From positions 1 through 64,000 of the forward strand of contig NZ_SACJ01000013.1 of assembly GCF_004016525.1 (NCBI RefSeq): a stretch of 64,000 nucleotides of DNA, written 5' to 3'. The position numbers and the translations under genes are program-made. This DNA comes from Flavobacterium sufflavum (GTDB lineage Bacteria; Bacteroidota; Bacteroidia; Flavobacteriales; Flavobacteriaceae). Below, piece after piece: positions 8,700 to 16,451 of this stretch; positions within the stretch are counted from its first letter, which is position 1; each line of letters begins with the position of its first letter. The notes under the pieces were generated by a model. That model was not told the origin of the DNA. It did no database searches and worked only from the letters and a program-made list of their open reading frames with translations.

Positions 8700-10466
8700 C
8701 TAAACGGGTAAATAAATTTCAAATTCAGCTCCTTCGTTTGGTTTTCCTTTTGCAAAAATGTAGCCTTTATGGTTTTCGACTATTTTTTTACAAATAGCCA
8801 GACCAACTCCAGTTCCGGGATATTCCTTTTTGCCGTGTAATCTGTTGAAAAGTTGAAATATTTTTTCGGCATATTGCTGTTCAAATCCCAATCCGTTGTC
8901 TTTGAAACTAATTTTTACATATTCTTTTTTCGAATCGTCTTTTAATTTAGGTACTTTAAATGCTTTTACTTTTTTAGAAGTGATGTTGACAATTGCCGTT
9001 TCATCGGTTTTTGAATACTTTAATGAATTGCTTATGATATTAATAAAGAGTTGCTCCAACTGGAACTGGATTCCCTGAACGTGATGTAATTTTTCAAAAT
9101 TAATAACTGCTTTCTTCTCGGCTATATTTTCCGAAAGTTCACTTATGGCATTTGAGGCAACATGGTTTAAATCGATATTTTCGAATGCTTTTTCAGAACG
9201 ATTTGTTCTGGAATATTGTAATAAATCATCAATTAAAATACGCATTCGGTTAGAAGCTTCCTGAATTTTTTCGAAATAGCCTTTTGCTGATTCAGATAAG
9301 GTGTCTTTTTCTTTGTCTTCAATTCGGGAGATAAATGTTTGAATTTTTCGAAGTGGCTCCTGTAAATCATGACTGGCTACATGATTGAACTCCATCAATT
9401 CTTTATTGTTTTGTTCTAATTCTTTGTTTCTTAGTTCAATTAACTGGGTTTTATTGTAATCTTCGGTAATATCCTGAGTGGTACCAATCATGTTTTTATT
9501 ACCCAGTTTATCGACAAAAACTTTAGCAGTAGTCCTGAAATGGCGTATTTCGAGCGTATCTTTTTTAATTATTCGATAACGTATCAGTGGAAAGCTTTCT
9601 TTTTCTTCTATTTGCTGAAAAGCATCAGTAAGAATTTCTTTGTCGTCAGGGTGAATGTTATCTAATAAATTTTCTAAAGTAGGATGGAATGATTGTGGTT
9701 TGCATCCCAGTAAACGAAATTTATTATCAGAATAACTAAAGCTTTTGTCTTTGATATTTAATAACCAACTGCCGTATTTTCCAAGTATTTCCGCCTGTTT
9801 ACTCGATTCGTCAAATATTTTTAATCGGATATTTTGATTGATCAGATCGTTGTAGTTTTTAATAATTCGCGTGTAGCCTAAGCCTAAAATCAAAATTGAA
9901 ATTAAGAAGGTTGAAAATACAATTAAAGGTGTATTGGAATTATTGTATTTATAGAGTTTGTCTTTGGAACTCAATAATTTGTTTTCGGTACTGAGCATAT
10001 TATTGACCTCAGTTCTCAGGGAATCCATGATAATTTTTCCATTTCTGAAATCATCATTAAATTCTTTTTTGCTGGAGAAATTGTTTTTGAAATATGAAAA
10101 ACGTTTGTCTACCAAATCATAAACTTTTTTTAGCTGTTCCTGTTTTGTGGAATCCGATTTTATGGTAGTATTTAATGCCTGAAAGGTGTTGTTTACGTTT
10201 TTTCGTGCGTTGATAAAAGGCTCTAAATAAAGTGAATCATTTGTAATAACGTAGCCCCGGTGTCCGGTTTCGGCATCTTTTATGTATGAAATAAGTTGGC
10301 CTAATTCTATAGAAATTTCATAGGTGTTCATTATCGAATCACTTATTTCATCTAATTCTTTAATGTGTCTGTAGGTTATAGACGCTAAAAAAATTAAGAT
10401 AAAAAAAGCAATTAGAAAGACAGATCTTATAAATCCTATTGAATCGAATAACTTAGATTTAAACAT
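8700..10466 (-). CDS. CHASE3-PAS sensor histidine kinase
   Basis: A 588-residue membrane kinase. Order: membrane helix (13-31), periplasmic CHASE3 domain with the ETGHRGYVIT signature (66-75), second helix (181-199), a PAS domain (about 225-340), HisKA with phospho-acceptor His366 in VASHDLQEPLRK, then an HATPase domain with N box (NSLKYSK), DNGLGF and GTGVGLAI. It ends two bases after the response-regulator gene stop, so the pair is translationally linked. The signal is unknown. The soluble CheY-like partner implies phosphotransfer without direct DNA binding, with the AraC gene upstream as a possible output. Confidence 0.9.
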   Translation of the reverse strand: MFKSKLFDSIGFIRSVFLIAFFILIFLASITYRHIKELDEISDSIMNTYEISIELGQLISYIKDAETGHRGYVITNDSLYLEPFINARKNVNNTFQALNTTIKSDSTKQEQLKKVYDLVDKRFSYFKNNFSSKKEFNDDFRNGKIIMDSLRTEVNNMLSTENKLLSSKDKLYKYNNSNTPLIVFSTFLISILILGLGYTRIIKNYNDLINQNIRLKIFDESSKQAEILGKYGSWLLNIKDKSFSYSDNKFRLLGCKPQSFHPTLENLLDNIHPDDKEILTDAFQQIEEKESFPLIRYRIIKKDTLEIRHFRTTAKVFVDKLGNKNMIGTTQDITEDYNKTQLIELRNKELEQNNKELMEFNHVASHDLQEPLRKIQTFISRIEDKEKDTLSESAKGYFEKIQEASNRMRILIDDLLQYSRTNRSEKAFENIDLNHVASNAISELSENIAEKKAVINFEKLHHVQGIQFQLEQLFINIISNSLKYSKTDETAIVNITSKKVKAFKVPKLKDDSKKEYVKISFKDNGLGFEQQYAEKIFQLFNRLHGKKEYPGTGVGLAICKKIVENHKGYIFAKGKPNEGAEFEIYLPV

Positions 10467-10468
10467 AA

Positions 10469-10915
10469 TTACATGCGTAATAAAAAATTATCTTTATTCA
10501 GTCCTGAAGTGATATACTGCCAGTTTAGAGTCACCACTTCGGATAAAATTTCTTTAAGTTTTCCAAAATTGTTTGGTTTTTTAATATAAATATTAGCTCC
10601 TAAAACAAAGGTATTTTCGATATCTTCCTCGGAAGAAGAAGTGGAATAAATTGCAATTACAATATCTTTAAACTTAGAATCGGCTTTAATTTCTTTTAAA
10701 CATTCTATACCCGATTTTAGAGGCATATTTAAATCTAAGAAAATAATATTGGGCAAAACAGTTTCGGCTGCGTTAAGGAAATTCATCAGGGCAACACCAT
10801 CATTTACGGTATTGACAACCGTGTTAATTTTTAATTCCTCAAAAGCATCGGTAAAAAACATTCTGTCGTCTTCGTCATCATCCGCAAGGGTAATTAAGAT
10901 GAAATCTTTTTGCAT
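10469..10915 (-). CDS. CheY/Rcp1-like single-domain response regulator
   Basis: A 148-residue receiver domain without an output domain. The acidic pocket is ADDDEDD (11-17), the phospho-acceptor Asp61 is in IIFLDLNMP, the Thr/Ser switch is in YSTSSSEED and the Lys is in IKKPNN. The extended loop with IECLKEIKAD is typical of the Rcp1-like regulators paired with PAS or phytochrome-type kinases. It lies between the AraC-type gene and the kinase in one operon (spacings of 15 and 2 bases). Confidence 0.9.
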   Translation of the reverse strand: MQKDFILITLADDDEDDRMFFTDAFEELKINTVVNTVNDGVALMNFLNAAETVLPNIIFLDLNMPLKSGIECLKEIKADSKFKDIVIAIYSTSSSEEDIENTFVLGANIYIKKPNNFGKLKEILSEVVTLNWQYITSGLNKDNFLLRM

Positions 10916-10930
10916 AGTTGTTTCCTGAAT

Positions 10931-11503
10931 TTAGTTTATATTTTGATTCGCAATCTCGTTGCGTTTTTTTAGTATTCTTTGAAATGCCGAAGGTGTAATC
11001 CCCGTTATATTTTTAAATTGGGAACTCAAATGCGCCACACTCGAATAATTGAGTTTAAAAGCAATTTCGGTCAAGGTTAAATTATGATGGGTGATGAGTT
11101 TTTTTACGTATTCGATTTTTTGAATAATGATAAAATTTTCAATCGAAGTATAGGTTACTTCAGAAAACAAATTGGAAAGATAACCATAACTAAGATCGAG
11201 TTTTTCGGCTAAATAAACCGAACTTTTAACCGAAGGAACTTCGTCATTAAAAATCATTTCTATGATAGTTTCTTTGATTTTTTCAACGATGATGTTTTTT
11301 TGATTTTCGATAATCTCAAATCCATATTCGTTTAAAATAGAAGTTATTTTTTGATAAGTATCGGCATCAATATTCTCTAAAAATAGAATTTCATTCGTAT
11401 TAATCAGATTGTATTTGATGTTGAATGCATCTAATTTTTCCTCTAAAATTTTTTTAGCAAGAAAGAGACTGTCTATTTTTAAAAATAATTTCAAGGTGGA
11501 CAA
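10931..11503 (-). CDS. AraC-family transcriptional regulator
   Basis: A 190-residue protein. The C-terminal 100 residues carry the two helix-turn-helix units of AraC/XylS proteins (SVYLAEKLDLSYGYLSNLFSE and LTEIAFKLNYSSVAHLSSQFK, then GITPSAFQR). The N-terminal 85 residues are a short domain (LKLFLKIDSLFLAKKILEE...) without sugar-binding cupin motifs, possibly ligand- or protein-binding. It is first in the operon with the CheY-like regulator and CHASE3 kinase, suggesting that the three make one signalling unit. Confidence 0.85.
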   Translation of the reverse strand: MSTLKLFLKIDSLFLAKKILEEKLDAFNIKYNLINTNEILFLENIDADTYQKITSILNEYGFEIIENQKNIIVEKIKETIIEMIFNDEVPSVKSSVYLAEKLDLSYGYLSNLFSEVTYTSIENFIIIQKIEYVKKLITHHNLTLTEIAFKLNYSSVAHLSSQFKNITGITPSAFQRILKKRNEIANQNIN

Positions 11504-11641
11504 TTTTAGGGTTTTAGTAAAAGTAATAAATAGCTTTATTAATTGTAATAAATTTTAAAGTTAGTTTACTTTAATGCGCACTCAATTATAGAATTTTCAG
11601 AGAAACTTATACAATTCTTATATTAATTACAATTGGCTTTG

Positions 11642-11649
11642 TAACTTTG
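11642..11649 (+). promoter_or_regulatory. -7 box of pyrF promoter
   Basis: TAACTTTG matches TAnnTTTG, 21 bases before the pyrF ATG, which gives a very short leader. The -33 region lacks an evident TTTG. Confidence 0.6.
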
Positions 11650-11669
11650 CGCTTTGTAAATAAAAATAA

Positions 11670-12488
11670 ATGACTACACAGCAGTTAATTGAACAAATCA
11701 AGTTAAAAAAATCCTTCTTATGTGTGGGATTGGACGTAGATTTAAATAAAATTCCAGAATACTTTTTAGAACAGGAAGATCCTATTTTTGAATTCAATAA
11801 AGCAATAATCGATGCAACCCACGATTTGGCTGTTGCTTATAAACCCAATACAGCTTTTTTCGAAGCTTATGGTATTAAAGGATGGATTTCTTTGCAAAAA
11901 ACAATTAACTATATCAACGAAAATTATCCAGTAATTTTTACCATTGCCGATGCTAAACGTGGCGATATTGGGAATACTTCTTCAATGTATGCCAAAGCAT
12001 TTTTTGAAGATTTAAACTTTGATAGTATTACCGTTGCGCCATATATGGGTAAAGATTCTGTAGAACCTTTTTTAGCTTTCGAAGATAAGCATACCATTAT
12101 GTTAGCACTTACATCTAACGAAGGTGCTTTTGATTTTCAAACTCTTGATGTTGACGGAAAAGAATTGTACAAACGCGTTTTAGAAACTTCTAAAACATGG
12201 AAAAACAGTGAGAATCTAATGTATGTGGTAGGAGCTACAAAAGCGGAGTATTTTACCGAAATCAGGAAAATTGTTCCCGATAGTTTCCTATTAGTTCCAG
12301 GTGTTGGTGCGCAAGGAGGAAGTTTATCAGAAGTTTGTAAATACGGAATGAATGACAATGTAGGATTGTTAATCAATTCATCAAGAGGAATTATTTATGC
12401 TTCTAAAGAGACTGATTTTGCCGAAAAAGCAAGAGCAGAAGCTTTGAAAATGCAGGAGGAAATGGCAGAAATACTGCAATCTAAATAA
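11670..12488 (+). CDS. pyrF: Orotidine 5'-phosphate decarboxylase (long form)
   Basis: Last step of UMP synthesis: decarboxylates OMP to UMP in the cytoplasm. The active-site charge network is visible as DAKRGDIGN (Asp94, Lys96, Asp99), and the phosphate loop is in LLVPGVGAQGG. The 272-residue length is typical of the type-2 PyrF subfamily found in Bacteroidetes, longer than the roughly 230-residue E. coli type. It is preceded by a -7 box and followed by an intrinsic terminator, so it is monocistronic. Confidence 0.95.
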   Translation: MTTQQLIEQIKLKKSFLCVGLDVDLNKIPEYFLEQEDPIFEFNKAIIDATHDLAVAYKPNTAFFEAYGIKGWISLQKTINYINENYPVIFTIADAKRGDIGNTSSMYAKAFFEDLNFDSITVAPYMGKDSVEPFLAFEDKHTIMLALTSNEGAFDFQTLDVDGKELYKRVLETSKTWKNSENLMYVVGATKAEYFTEIRKIVPDSFLLVPGVGAQGGSLSEVCKYGMNDNVGLLINSSRGIIYASKETDFAEKARAEALKMQEEMAEILQSK

Positions 12489-12515
12489 TAAATTAGTTTC
12501 TAAGTTATATATAGA

Positions 12516-12550
12516 ACCATTAAAGAGTCTCACTTTTTAATGGTTTTTTT
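12516..12550 (+). terminator. Terminator after pyrF
   Basis: A 9-bp stem ACCATTAAA/TTTAATGGT (12516-12524 with 12536-12544) is followed by T7. Confidence 0.8.
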
Positions 12551-12574
12551 AATTCAAATTTTAAATCGAATCAG

Positions 12575-13375
12575 TTGAAACAATTATCATTAATCGACGA
12601 TATTGGAACTTTGCATACTTTTGATAAAGTGCCACAGCGCATTATTTCCTTAGTGCCTTCGCAAACCGAATTGTTAGTCGGTTTAGGATTGGAATCCTAT
12701 ATTGTTGGAATTACTAAATTTTGTGTGCATCCAAAGGATTTGCGATCTGAAAAGCAAATTGTTGGTGGGACAAAAAAGGTAGATTATGATAAGATTAGAA
12801 CCTTAGCTCCCGATATCATTATTTGTAATAAAGAAGAAAACACCTTGGAAATGGTGGAAACGCTTCACACAATATGTACGGTTTGGGTAACTGATATTGT
12901 TACAGTCGAGGATAATTTTAAGATGATAAGTGATTTTGGAAATCTCTTTGATTGTGTGGCTGAAGCCGAAAATTGGAATAGGAAATTGGCTTTTGCCTTG
13001 AGCGATTTTAAAAATTTTATCCAAAACAAAACCGTAAAAAAAGTAGCTTATTTTATTTGGAAAAATCCTTATATGGTGGCTGGTTCAGGTAATTTTATAA
13101 ATGAATTGCTGCAATTAAATCATTTTGAAAATGCGTTTGCAAACCAACAAAGATATCCTGAAATTGAACTTCAGAACCTAAATGTAAATGACGATTTGGA
13201 TTTTGTATTTCTGTCCTCAGAGCCTTATCCTTTTAAAGAAAAAGATGCTTTAGAAATGACATGTTTTACTAATTCCGCAAAATGTATTTTAGTAGATGGC
13301 GAAATGTTTTCCTGGTACGGCAGCCGATTGTTAAAGGCTTTCGATTATTTTAAAGAATTACATCAAAAGTTATAA
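12575..13375 (+). CDS. BtuF-like cobalamin/metal-chelate binding protein without signal peptide
   Basis: A 266-residue protein of the helical-backbone metal receptor class (BtuF/FhuD-like). It opens PQRIISLVPSQTELLVGLGL, the usual start of the first lobe, followed by VGITKFCVHP, IVGGTKKVDYDKI and LAPDIIICNKEEN. No signal peptide or lipobox is present. The start must be TTG at 12575, since there is no in-frame ATG nearby. Relatives deliver cobalamin or ferric chelates to ABC importers, but a leaderless version would stay cytoplasmic, so its role is unclear. The window also contains two AdoCbl-type proteins (IcmF, CarH-like). Confidence 0.7.
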   Translation: MKQLSLIDDIGTLHTFDKVPQRIISLVPSQTELLVGLGLESYIVGITKFCVHPKDLRSEKQIVGGTKKVDYDKIRTLAPDIIICNKEENTLEMVETLHTICTVWVTDIVTVEDNFKMISDFGNLFDCVAEAENWNRKLAFALSDFKNFIQNKTVKKVAYFIWKNPYMVAGSGNFINELLQLNHFENAFANQQRYPEIELQNLNVNDDLDFVFLSSEPYPFKEKDALEMTCFTNSAKCILVDGEMFSWYGSRLLKAFDYFKELHQKL

Positions 13376-13510
13376 TTCACATTCTTCTAAAACTAACTCT
13401 TCTTCTTGATTTTTAGTTGAAGCTGTTTTATTTTGTTTTATCTCAGTAAGAATTTTAAATTCTTCTTGTAATTTTTCAATTTCACTCGTCTCTTTCAAAA
13501 GTCCATTCAT
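13370..13510 (-). CDS. Small acidic ORF (46 aa), unknown
   Basis: A 46-codon frame on the minus strand starting MNGLLKETSEIEKLQEEF, predicted as a helical, Glu/Lys-rich, soluble peptide ending VLEECEL. It overlaps the 3' end of the BtuF-like gene by six bases, tail to tail. In support, a perfect -7 box (TAACTTTG on the minus strand, 13527-13534) sits 17 bases upstream of its ATG. I do not recognise a family. Confidence 0.5.
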   Translation of the reverse strand: MNGLLKETSEIEKLQEEFKILTEIKQNKTASTKNQEEELVLEECEL

Positions 13511-13526
13511 AGCAGTAAATTTTTCG

Positions 13527-13534
13527 CAAAGTTA
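13527..13534 (-). promoter_or_regulatory. -7 box for the 46-aa ORF
   Basis: CAAAGTTA on the plus strand reads TAACTTTG on the minus strand, the same box as pyrF. It would give a leader of about ten bases before the ATG at 13510. Confidence 0.5.
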
Positions 13535-13924
13535 CATTAACAGAACATTAAATTCCTAGTTTTTTATGTTAAGTTTAGCATTTTGCCTATCAATATAGGT
13601 TGGGATTTAAAAGAATAATAGCTGAAATACATCAGTAAAAACGCTGGTTTCAGGAAGTTTAGCTTGTTTTTTTAGAAGTTTAAAAAAAATGCTTTTACTT
13701 TTATTGCTAATAAATAAAAATAAGAAAGGCCTTAAATAAAGAAGTGCTAGTATTCAAAAAATACTAGCACTTGTTTAACTAACCAAAACCAAATATAATA
13801 AATAACCAGTTTATTACACTGCAAAGATGCTACATAACAAAGGAAATTGTTGTTAAGGTTTTGTTATTACTTTGTTGGTTATAAGTTAAGTTTTAAACGC
13901 TTGTTTAATAAAATTAACAGCCGT
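13535..13924. other. Intergenic spacer with one hairpin
   Basis: No coding frame was recognised in about 390 AT-rich bases. The only clear structure is a 12-bp perfect hairpin, AAGTGCTAGTAT (13742-13753) with ATACTAGCACTT (13761-13772). It could act as a weak terminator for purU on the minus strand, though it lacks a strong T run. Confidence 0.5.
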
Positions 13925-14779
13925 TTAAGAGAAAATAACTGTTTTGTTATTGTAAACCATAGTTTTACGTTCGGCATGCAGTTTTACGGCTCTTGCCAAT
14001 ACACTGCGCTCTAAGTCGCGACCTTTAACAATAAAATCTTCTATGGAGTGACTGTGCGAAACTCTGGTGATGTCTTGTTCAATAATTGGTCCTTCGTCTA
14101 GCTCTTCGGTTACATAATGACTGGTAGCACCAATAATTTTTACTCCACGGGCAAAAGCCGAATGATACGGTTTTGCTCCGGGAAATGCCGGTAAAAACGA
14201 GTGATGGATATTGATGATTCTGTTTTTATACAACTCAATAAGTTTTGGAGTGATAATTTGCATGTATCGGGCCAATACAATAAAATTGATGTCGTATTCT
14301 TTCAATAAGGCTATTTGTTGTTTTTCGCCTTCTTCTTTGATGTTTTTAGTAAAAGGAACATAATGAAAAGGAATGTCAAAGCGTTCGGCTACTCCTTTTA
14401 AATCTTCATGATTACTAATAATTAGCGGAATTTCCAGAGGCAATTCTCCGGCACTGTAACGTCCTAAAAGGTCATAAAGGCAGTGGTCATATTTAGAAAT
14501 AAAAAGCGCCATTCTGGGTTTGTATTCCTGGGTGTAAATTTCCCAGGACATATTGAATTTATCGGCCAGATTGGTTTGAAAATCTCTTTTTATCAATTCT
14601 AAATCCCAGTTTTGCGTATTAAATTCACATTCTAAACGCATGAAAAATACATTTTCATTTTCGTCTACATGCTGATCCAGATAAATGATGTTTCCTTCGA
14701 TTCCTGCAATATAATTGGTCACCGAAGCGATAATTCCTTTTTGATCCTCACAATGGATGAGTATTGTTATTTTTTGCAT
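13925..14779 (-). CDS. purU: Formyltetrahydrofolate deformylase
   Basis: Hydrolyses 10-formyl-THF to THF and formate, balancing one-carbon pools and feeding formate to purine synthesis. The N-terminal 75 or so residues form an ACT regulatory domain (ITILIHCEDQKGIIASVTNYI). The C-terminal formyltransferase fold has the catalytic NIHHSFLPAF and SHYVTEELDEGPII segments with Asn/His/Asp. The 284-residue length is normal. Monocistronic on the minus strand. Confidence 0.93.
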   Translation of the reverse strand: MQKITILIHCEDQKGIIASVTNYIAGIEGNIIYLDQHVDENENVFFMRLECEFNTQNWDLELIKRDFQTNLADKFNMSWEIYTQEYKPRMALFISKYDHCLYDLLGRYSAGELPLEIPLIISNHEDLKGVAERFDIPFHYVPFTKNIKEEGEKQQIALLKEYDINFIVLARYMQIITPKLIELYKNRIINIHHSFLPAFPGAKPYHSAFARGVKIIGATSHYVTEELDEGPIIEQDITRVSHSHSIEDFIVKGRDLERSVLARAVKLHAERKTMVYNNKTVIFS

Positions 14780-14946
14780 TTTATAATTGTTTCATGTTTT
14801 CAATTACTTGTCAGGATTTTATAATTGTATCCCGGAAAGTGTATTGAAATCAATTTTTTATTGTAGTTCTTAAGGATTCAAAACTAAACTTATTTTTTAA
14901 TAAAACAAATGCGGTTTCACCAGTTTGTTTAGGTGCTTAACACTTT

Positions 14947-15654
14947 TTATTTTTTGTCCTGTAGCGCAAAAACTTTTAGTAACAATGGCGATGTTCTGGC
15001 ACTGATATTAGTTCGAATGTTTTTTTCTTCAACGGCTACCATTTTAAAAACACCCTTCATGGCTTGATTGGTAACATAGTCAGTCAGGTCAGGATTTACC
15101 TTGCTTACTAACGGAATACTGTTGTATTTAGTGATAATGTTTTGCCAAACTTTGTCGGTACCAACTTTAGAAAAAGAGCTTTTTATAACAGGATTGAATT
15201 TTCCATATAAAGAAGTGGTTGTGCTGTTTTGCAGGTAGGTTGTTGCTGAACTTTCATTTCCCATCAAAATCCCTCTTGCATCGGAAAAAGACATGTTTCT
15301 TACCGCATCAACAAAAATAGGCGTGGCTTCTTTTACCGCATCTTCGGCAGCGCGATTCAATACTTTTAATCCTTCATCGGCTAAGGAACTTAGTCCAACT
15401 CTTCTCAATCCGGTGTCAACCTTTCTTAATTCTTCAGGTAATAGGATTTTTACAGCTTCATTTTTATAAAAACCATCTGTAGCAGTCAATTTGCTTACTT
15501 GTTTTGAGATTCCGTTATTCAAGGCTTCTTTTAATCCTCCCGAAATATCAATCATTCCGGTAGTTCCGGTTTGTGGCATTTGACTTAAAACCTGTTGCAT
15601 TTCGGCACAACTAAATAGACAGAAGCAGACAAAGAATAGAACGATTTTTTTCAT
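14947..15654 (-). CDS. DUF4197 lipoprotein
   Basis: The ATG at 15654 gives a lipoprotein signal ending CLFSC (Cys16) and a 235-residue product; the frame's earlier start (15723) would place the -7 box (15681-15688) inside the gene. The mature part has the DUF4197 pattern: GLKEALNNGI near the start, VRNMSFSDARGILMG in the middle and TDYVTNQAMKGVF near the end. The family is widespread in Bacteroidetes and Proteobacteria and its role is unknown. Predicted mainly helical and periplasmic. Confidence 0.85.
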   Translation of the reverse strand: MKKIVLFFVCFCLFSCAEMQQVLSQMPQTGTTGMIDISGGLKEALNNGISKQVSKLTATDGFYKNEAVKILLPEELRKVDTGLRRVGLSSLADEGLKVLNRAAEDAVKEATPIFVDAVRNMSFSDARGILMGNESSATTYLQNSTTTSLYGKFNPVIKSSFSKVGTDKVWQNIITKYNSIPLVSKVNPDLTDYVTNQAMKGVFKMVAVEEKNIRTNISARTSPLLLKVFALQDKK

Positions 15655-15680
15655 AACTTTATGTGTGTTTGATTTTTGAC

Positions 15681-15688
15681 CAAAGATA
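15681..15688 (-). promoter_or_regulatory. -7 box of the DUF4197 gene
   Basis: CAAAGATA on the plus strand reads TATCTTTG on the minus strand, 27 bases before the chosen ATG. No -33 match was seen. Confidence 0.5.
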
Positions 15689-15786
15689 CACAAACATAGT
15701 TTTGTTTTGAAAAAATGGAGCAATCCTTAATGGCTACTGCGAAAGTTCTAAATTGTTATACTAATTTGTGATTCATAGTAGGAAAA

Positions 15787-16440
15787 ATGAAAATAATAGC
15801 ACTTGAATTATTAACTGCCGATATCGAAGGAACAACTGCTTTTTATCATAAAAAAATGGGGTTAGCTATTCTTTCGACCAATAAATCAAGTGTTTCATTT
15901 GCCGCCGGTTCAACAAAACTTACTTTCAGATATTCAAAAAATACCCGGGCAGTTTATCATTTTGCTTTTGATATCCCTAATAATAAGCTCTTTGAGGCAT
16001 TTGATTACATGGAAAAAGAAGTAGCAATATTAGATGTAATTCCTCCCGAAAAAATTGCCGATTTTTATAATTGGGACGCCAAATCTTTTTATTTCTATGA
16101 TAATAATGGAAATGTTGTAGAATTCATAGCGCGTTATTGTTTAAATAATGAATCTGATGCAGCATTTGATGGTGCTTCGATAGTCTCGGTAAGCGAAATA
16201 GGTTTTGTCGCTAAAGATGTTTCCGTTTTCAGCGAGGAATTGTTTGCAAAGTATACTCTTTCGGTATTTTCGAAACAACCCAAACTCGAGAAGTTTGTTG
16301 TTTTAGGAACTGATACTGGGCTTTTTATTCTTTCGGCCGAAAACCGTAATTGGTATCCTACTGATACAAAATGCCAATCGTTCGGGACAAAAGTGGTTTT
16401 TGAGAATAATGGATTAATTAAAGAATTGGAAGTAATTTAA
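15787..16440 (+). CDS. VOC (glyoxalase/bleomycin-resistance fold) protein
   Basis: A 217-residue protein with two vicinal-oxygen-chelate modules. The first is well preserved: ALELLTADIEGTTAFYHKKMGL, then FYDNNGNVVEFIARY carrying the usual metal-ligand Glu. The second (from about residue 125, VSEIGFVAKDVSVFSEEL) is more divergent. It ends 11 bases before icmF on the same strand, so the two may be co-transcribed. A link to acyl-CoA epimerase chemistry is possible because methylmalonyl-CoA epimerases are VOC proteins, but this protein is longer and not a clear epimerase. Confidence 0.75.
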   Translation: MKIIALELLTADIEGTTAFYHKKMGLAILSTNKSSVSFAAGSTKLTFRYSKNTRAVYHFAFDIPNNKLFEAFDYMEKEVAILDVIPPEKIADFYNWDAKSFYFYDNNGNVVEFIARYCLNNESDAAFDGASIVSVSEIGFVAKDVSVFSEELFAKYTLSVFSKQPKLEKFVVLGTDTGLFILSAENRNWYPTDTKCQSFGTKVVFENNGLIKELEVI

Positions 16441-16451
16441 TATTTGTACTA

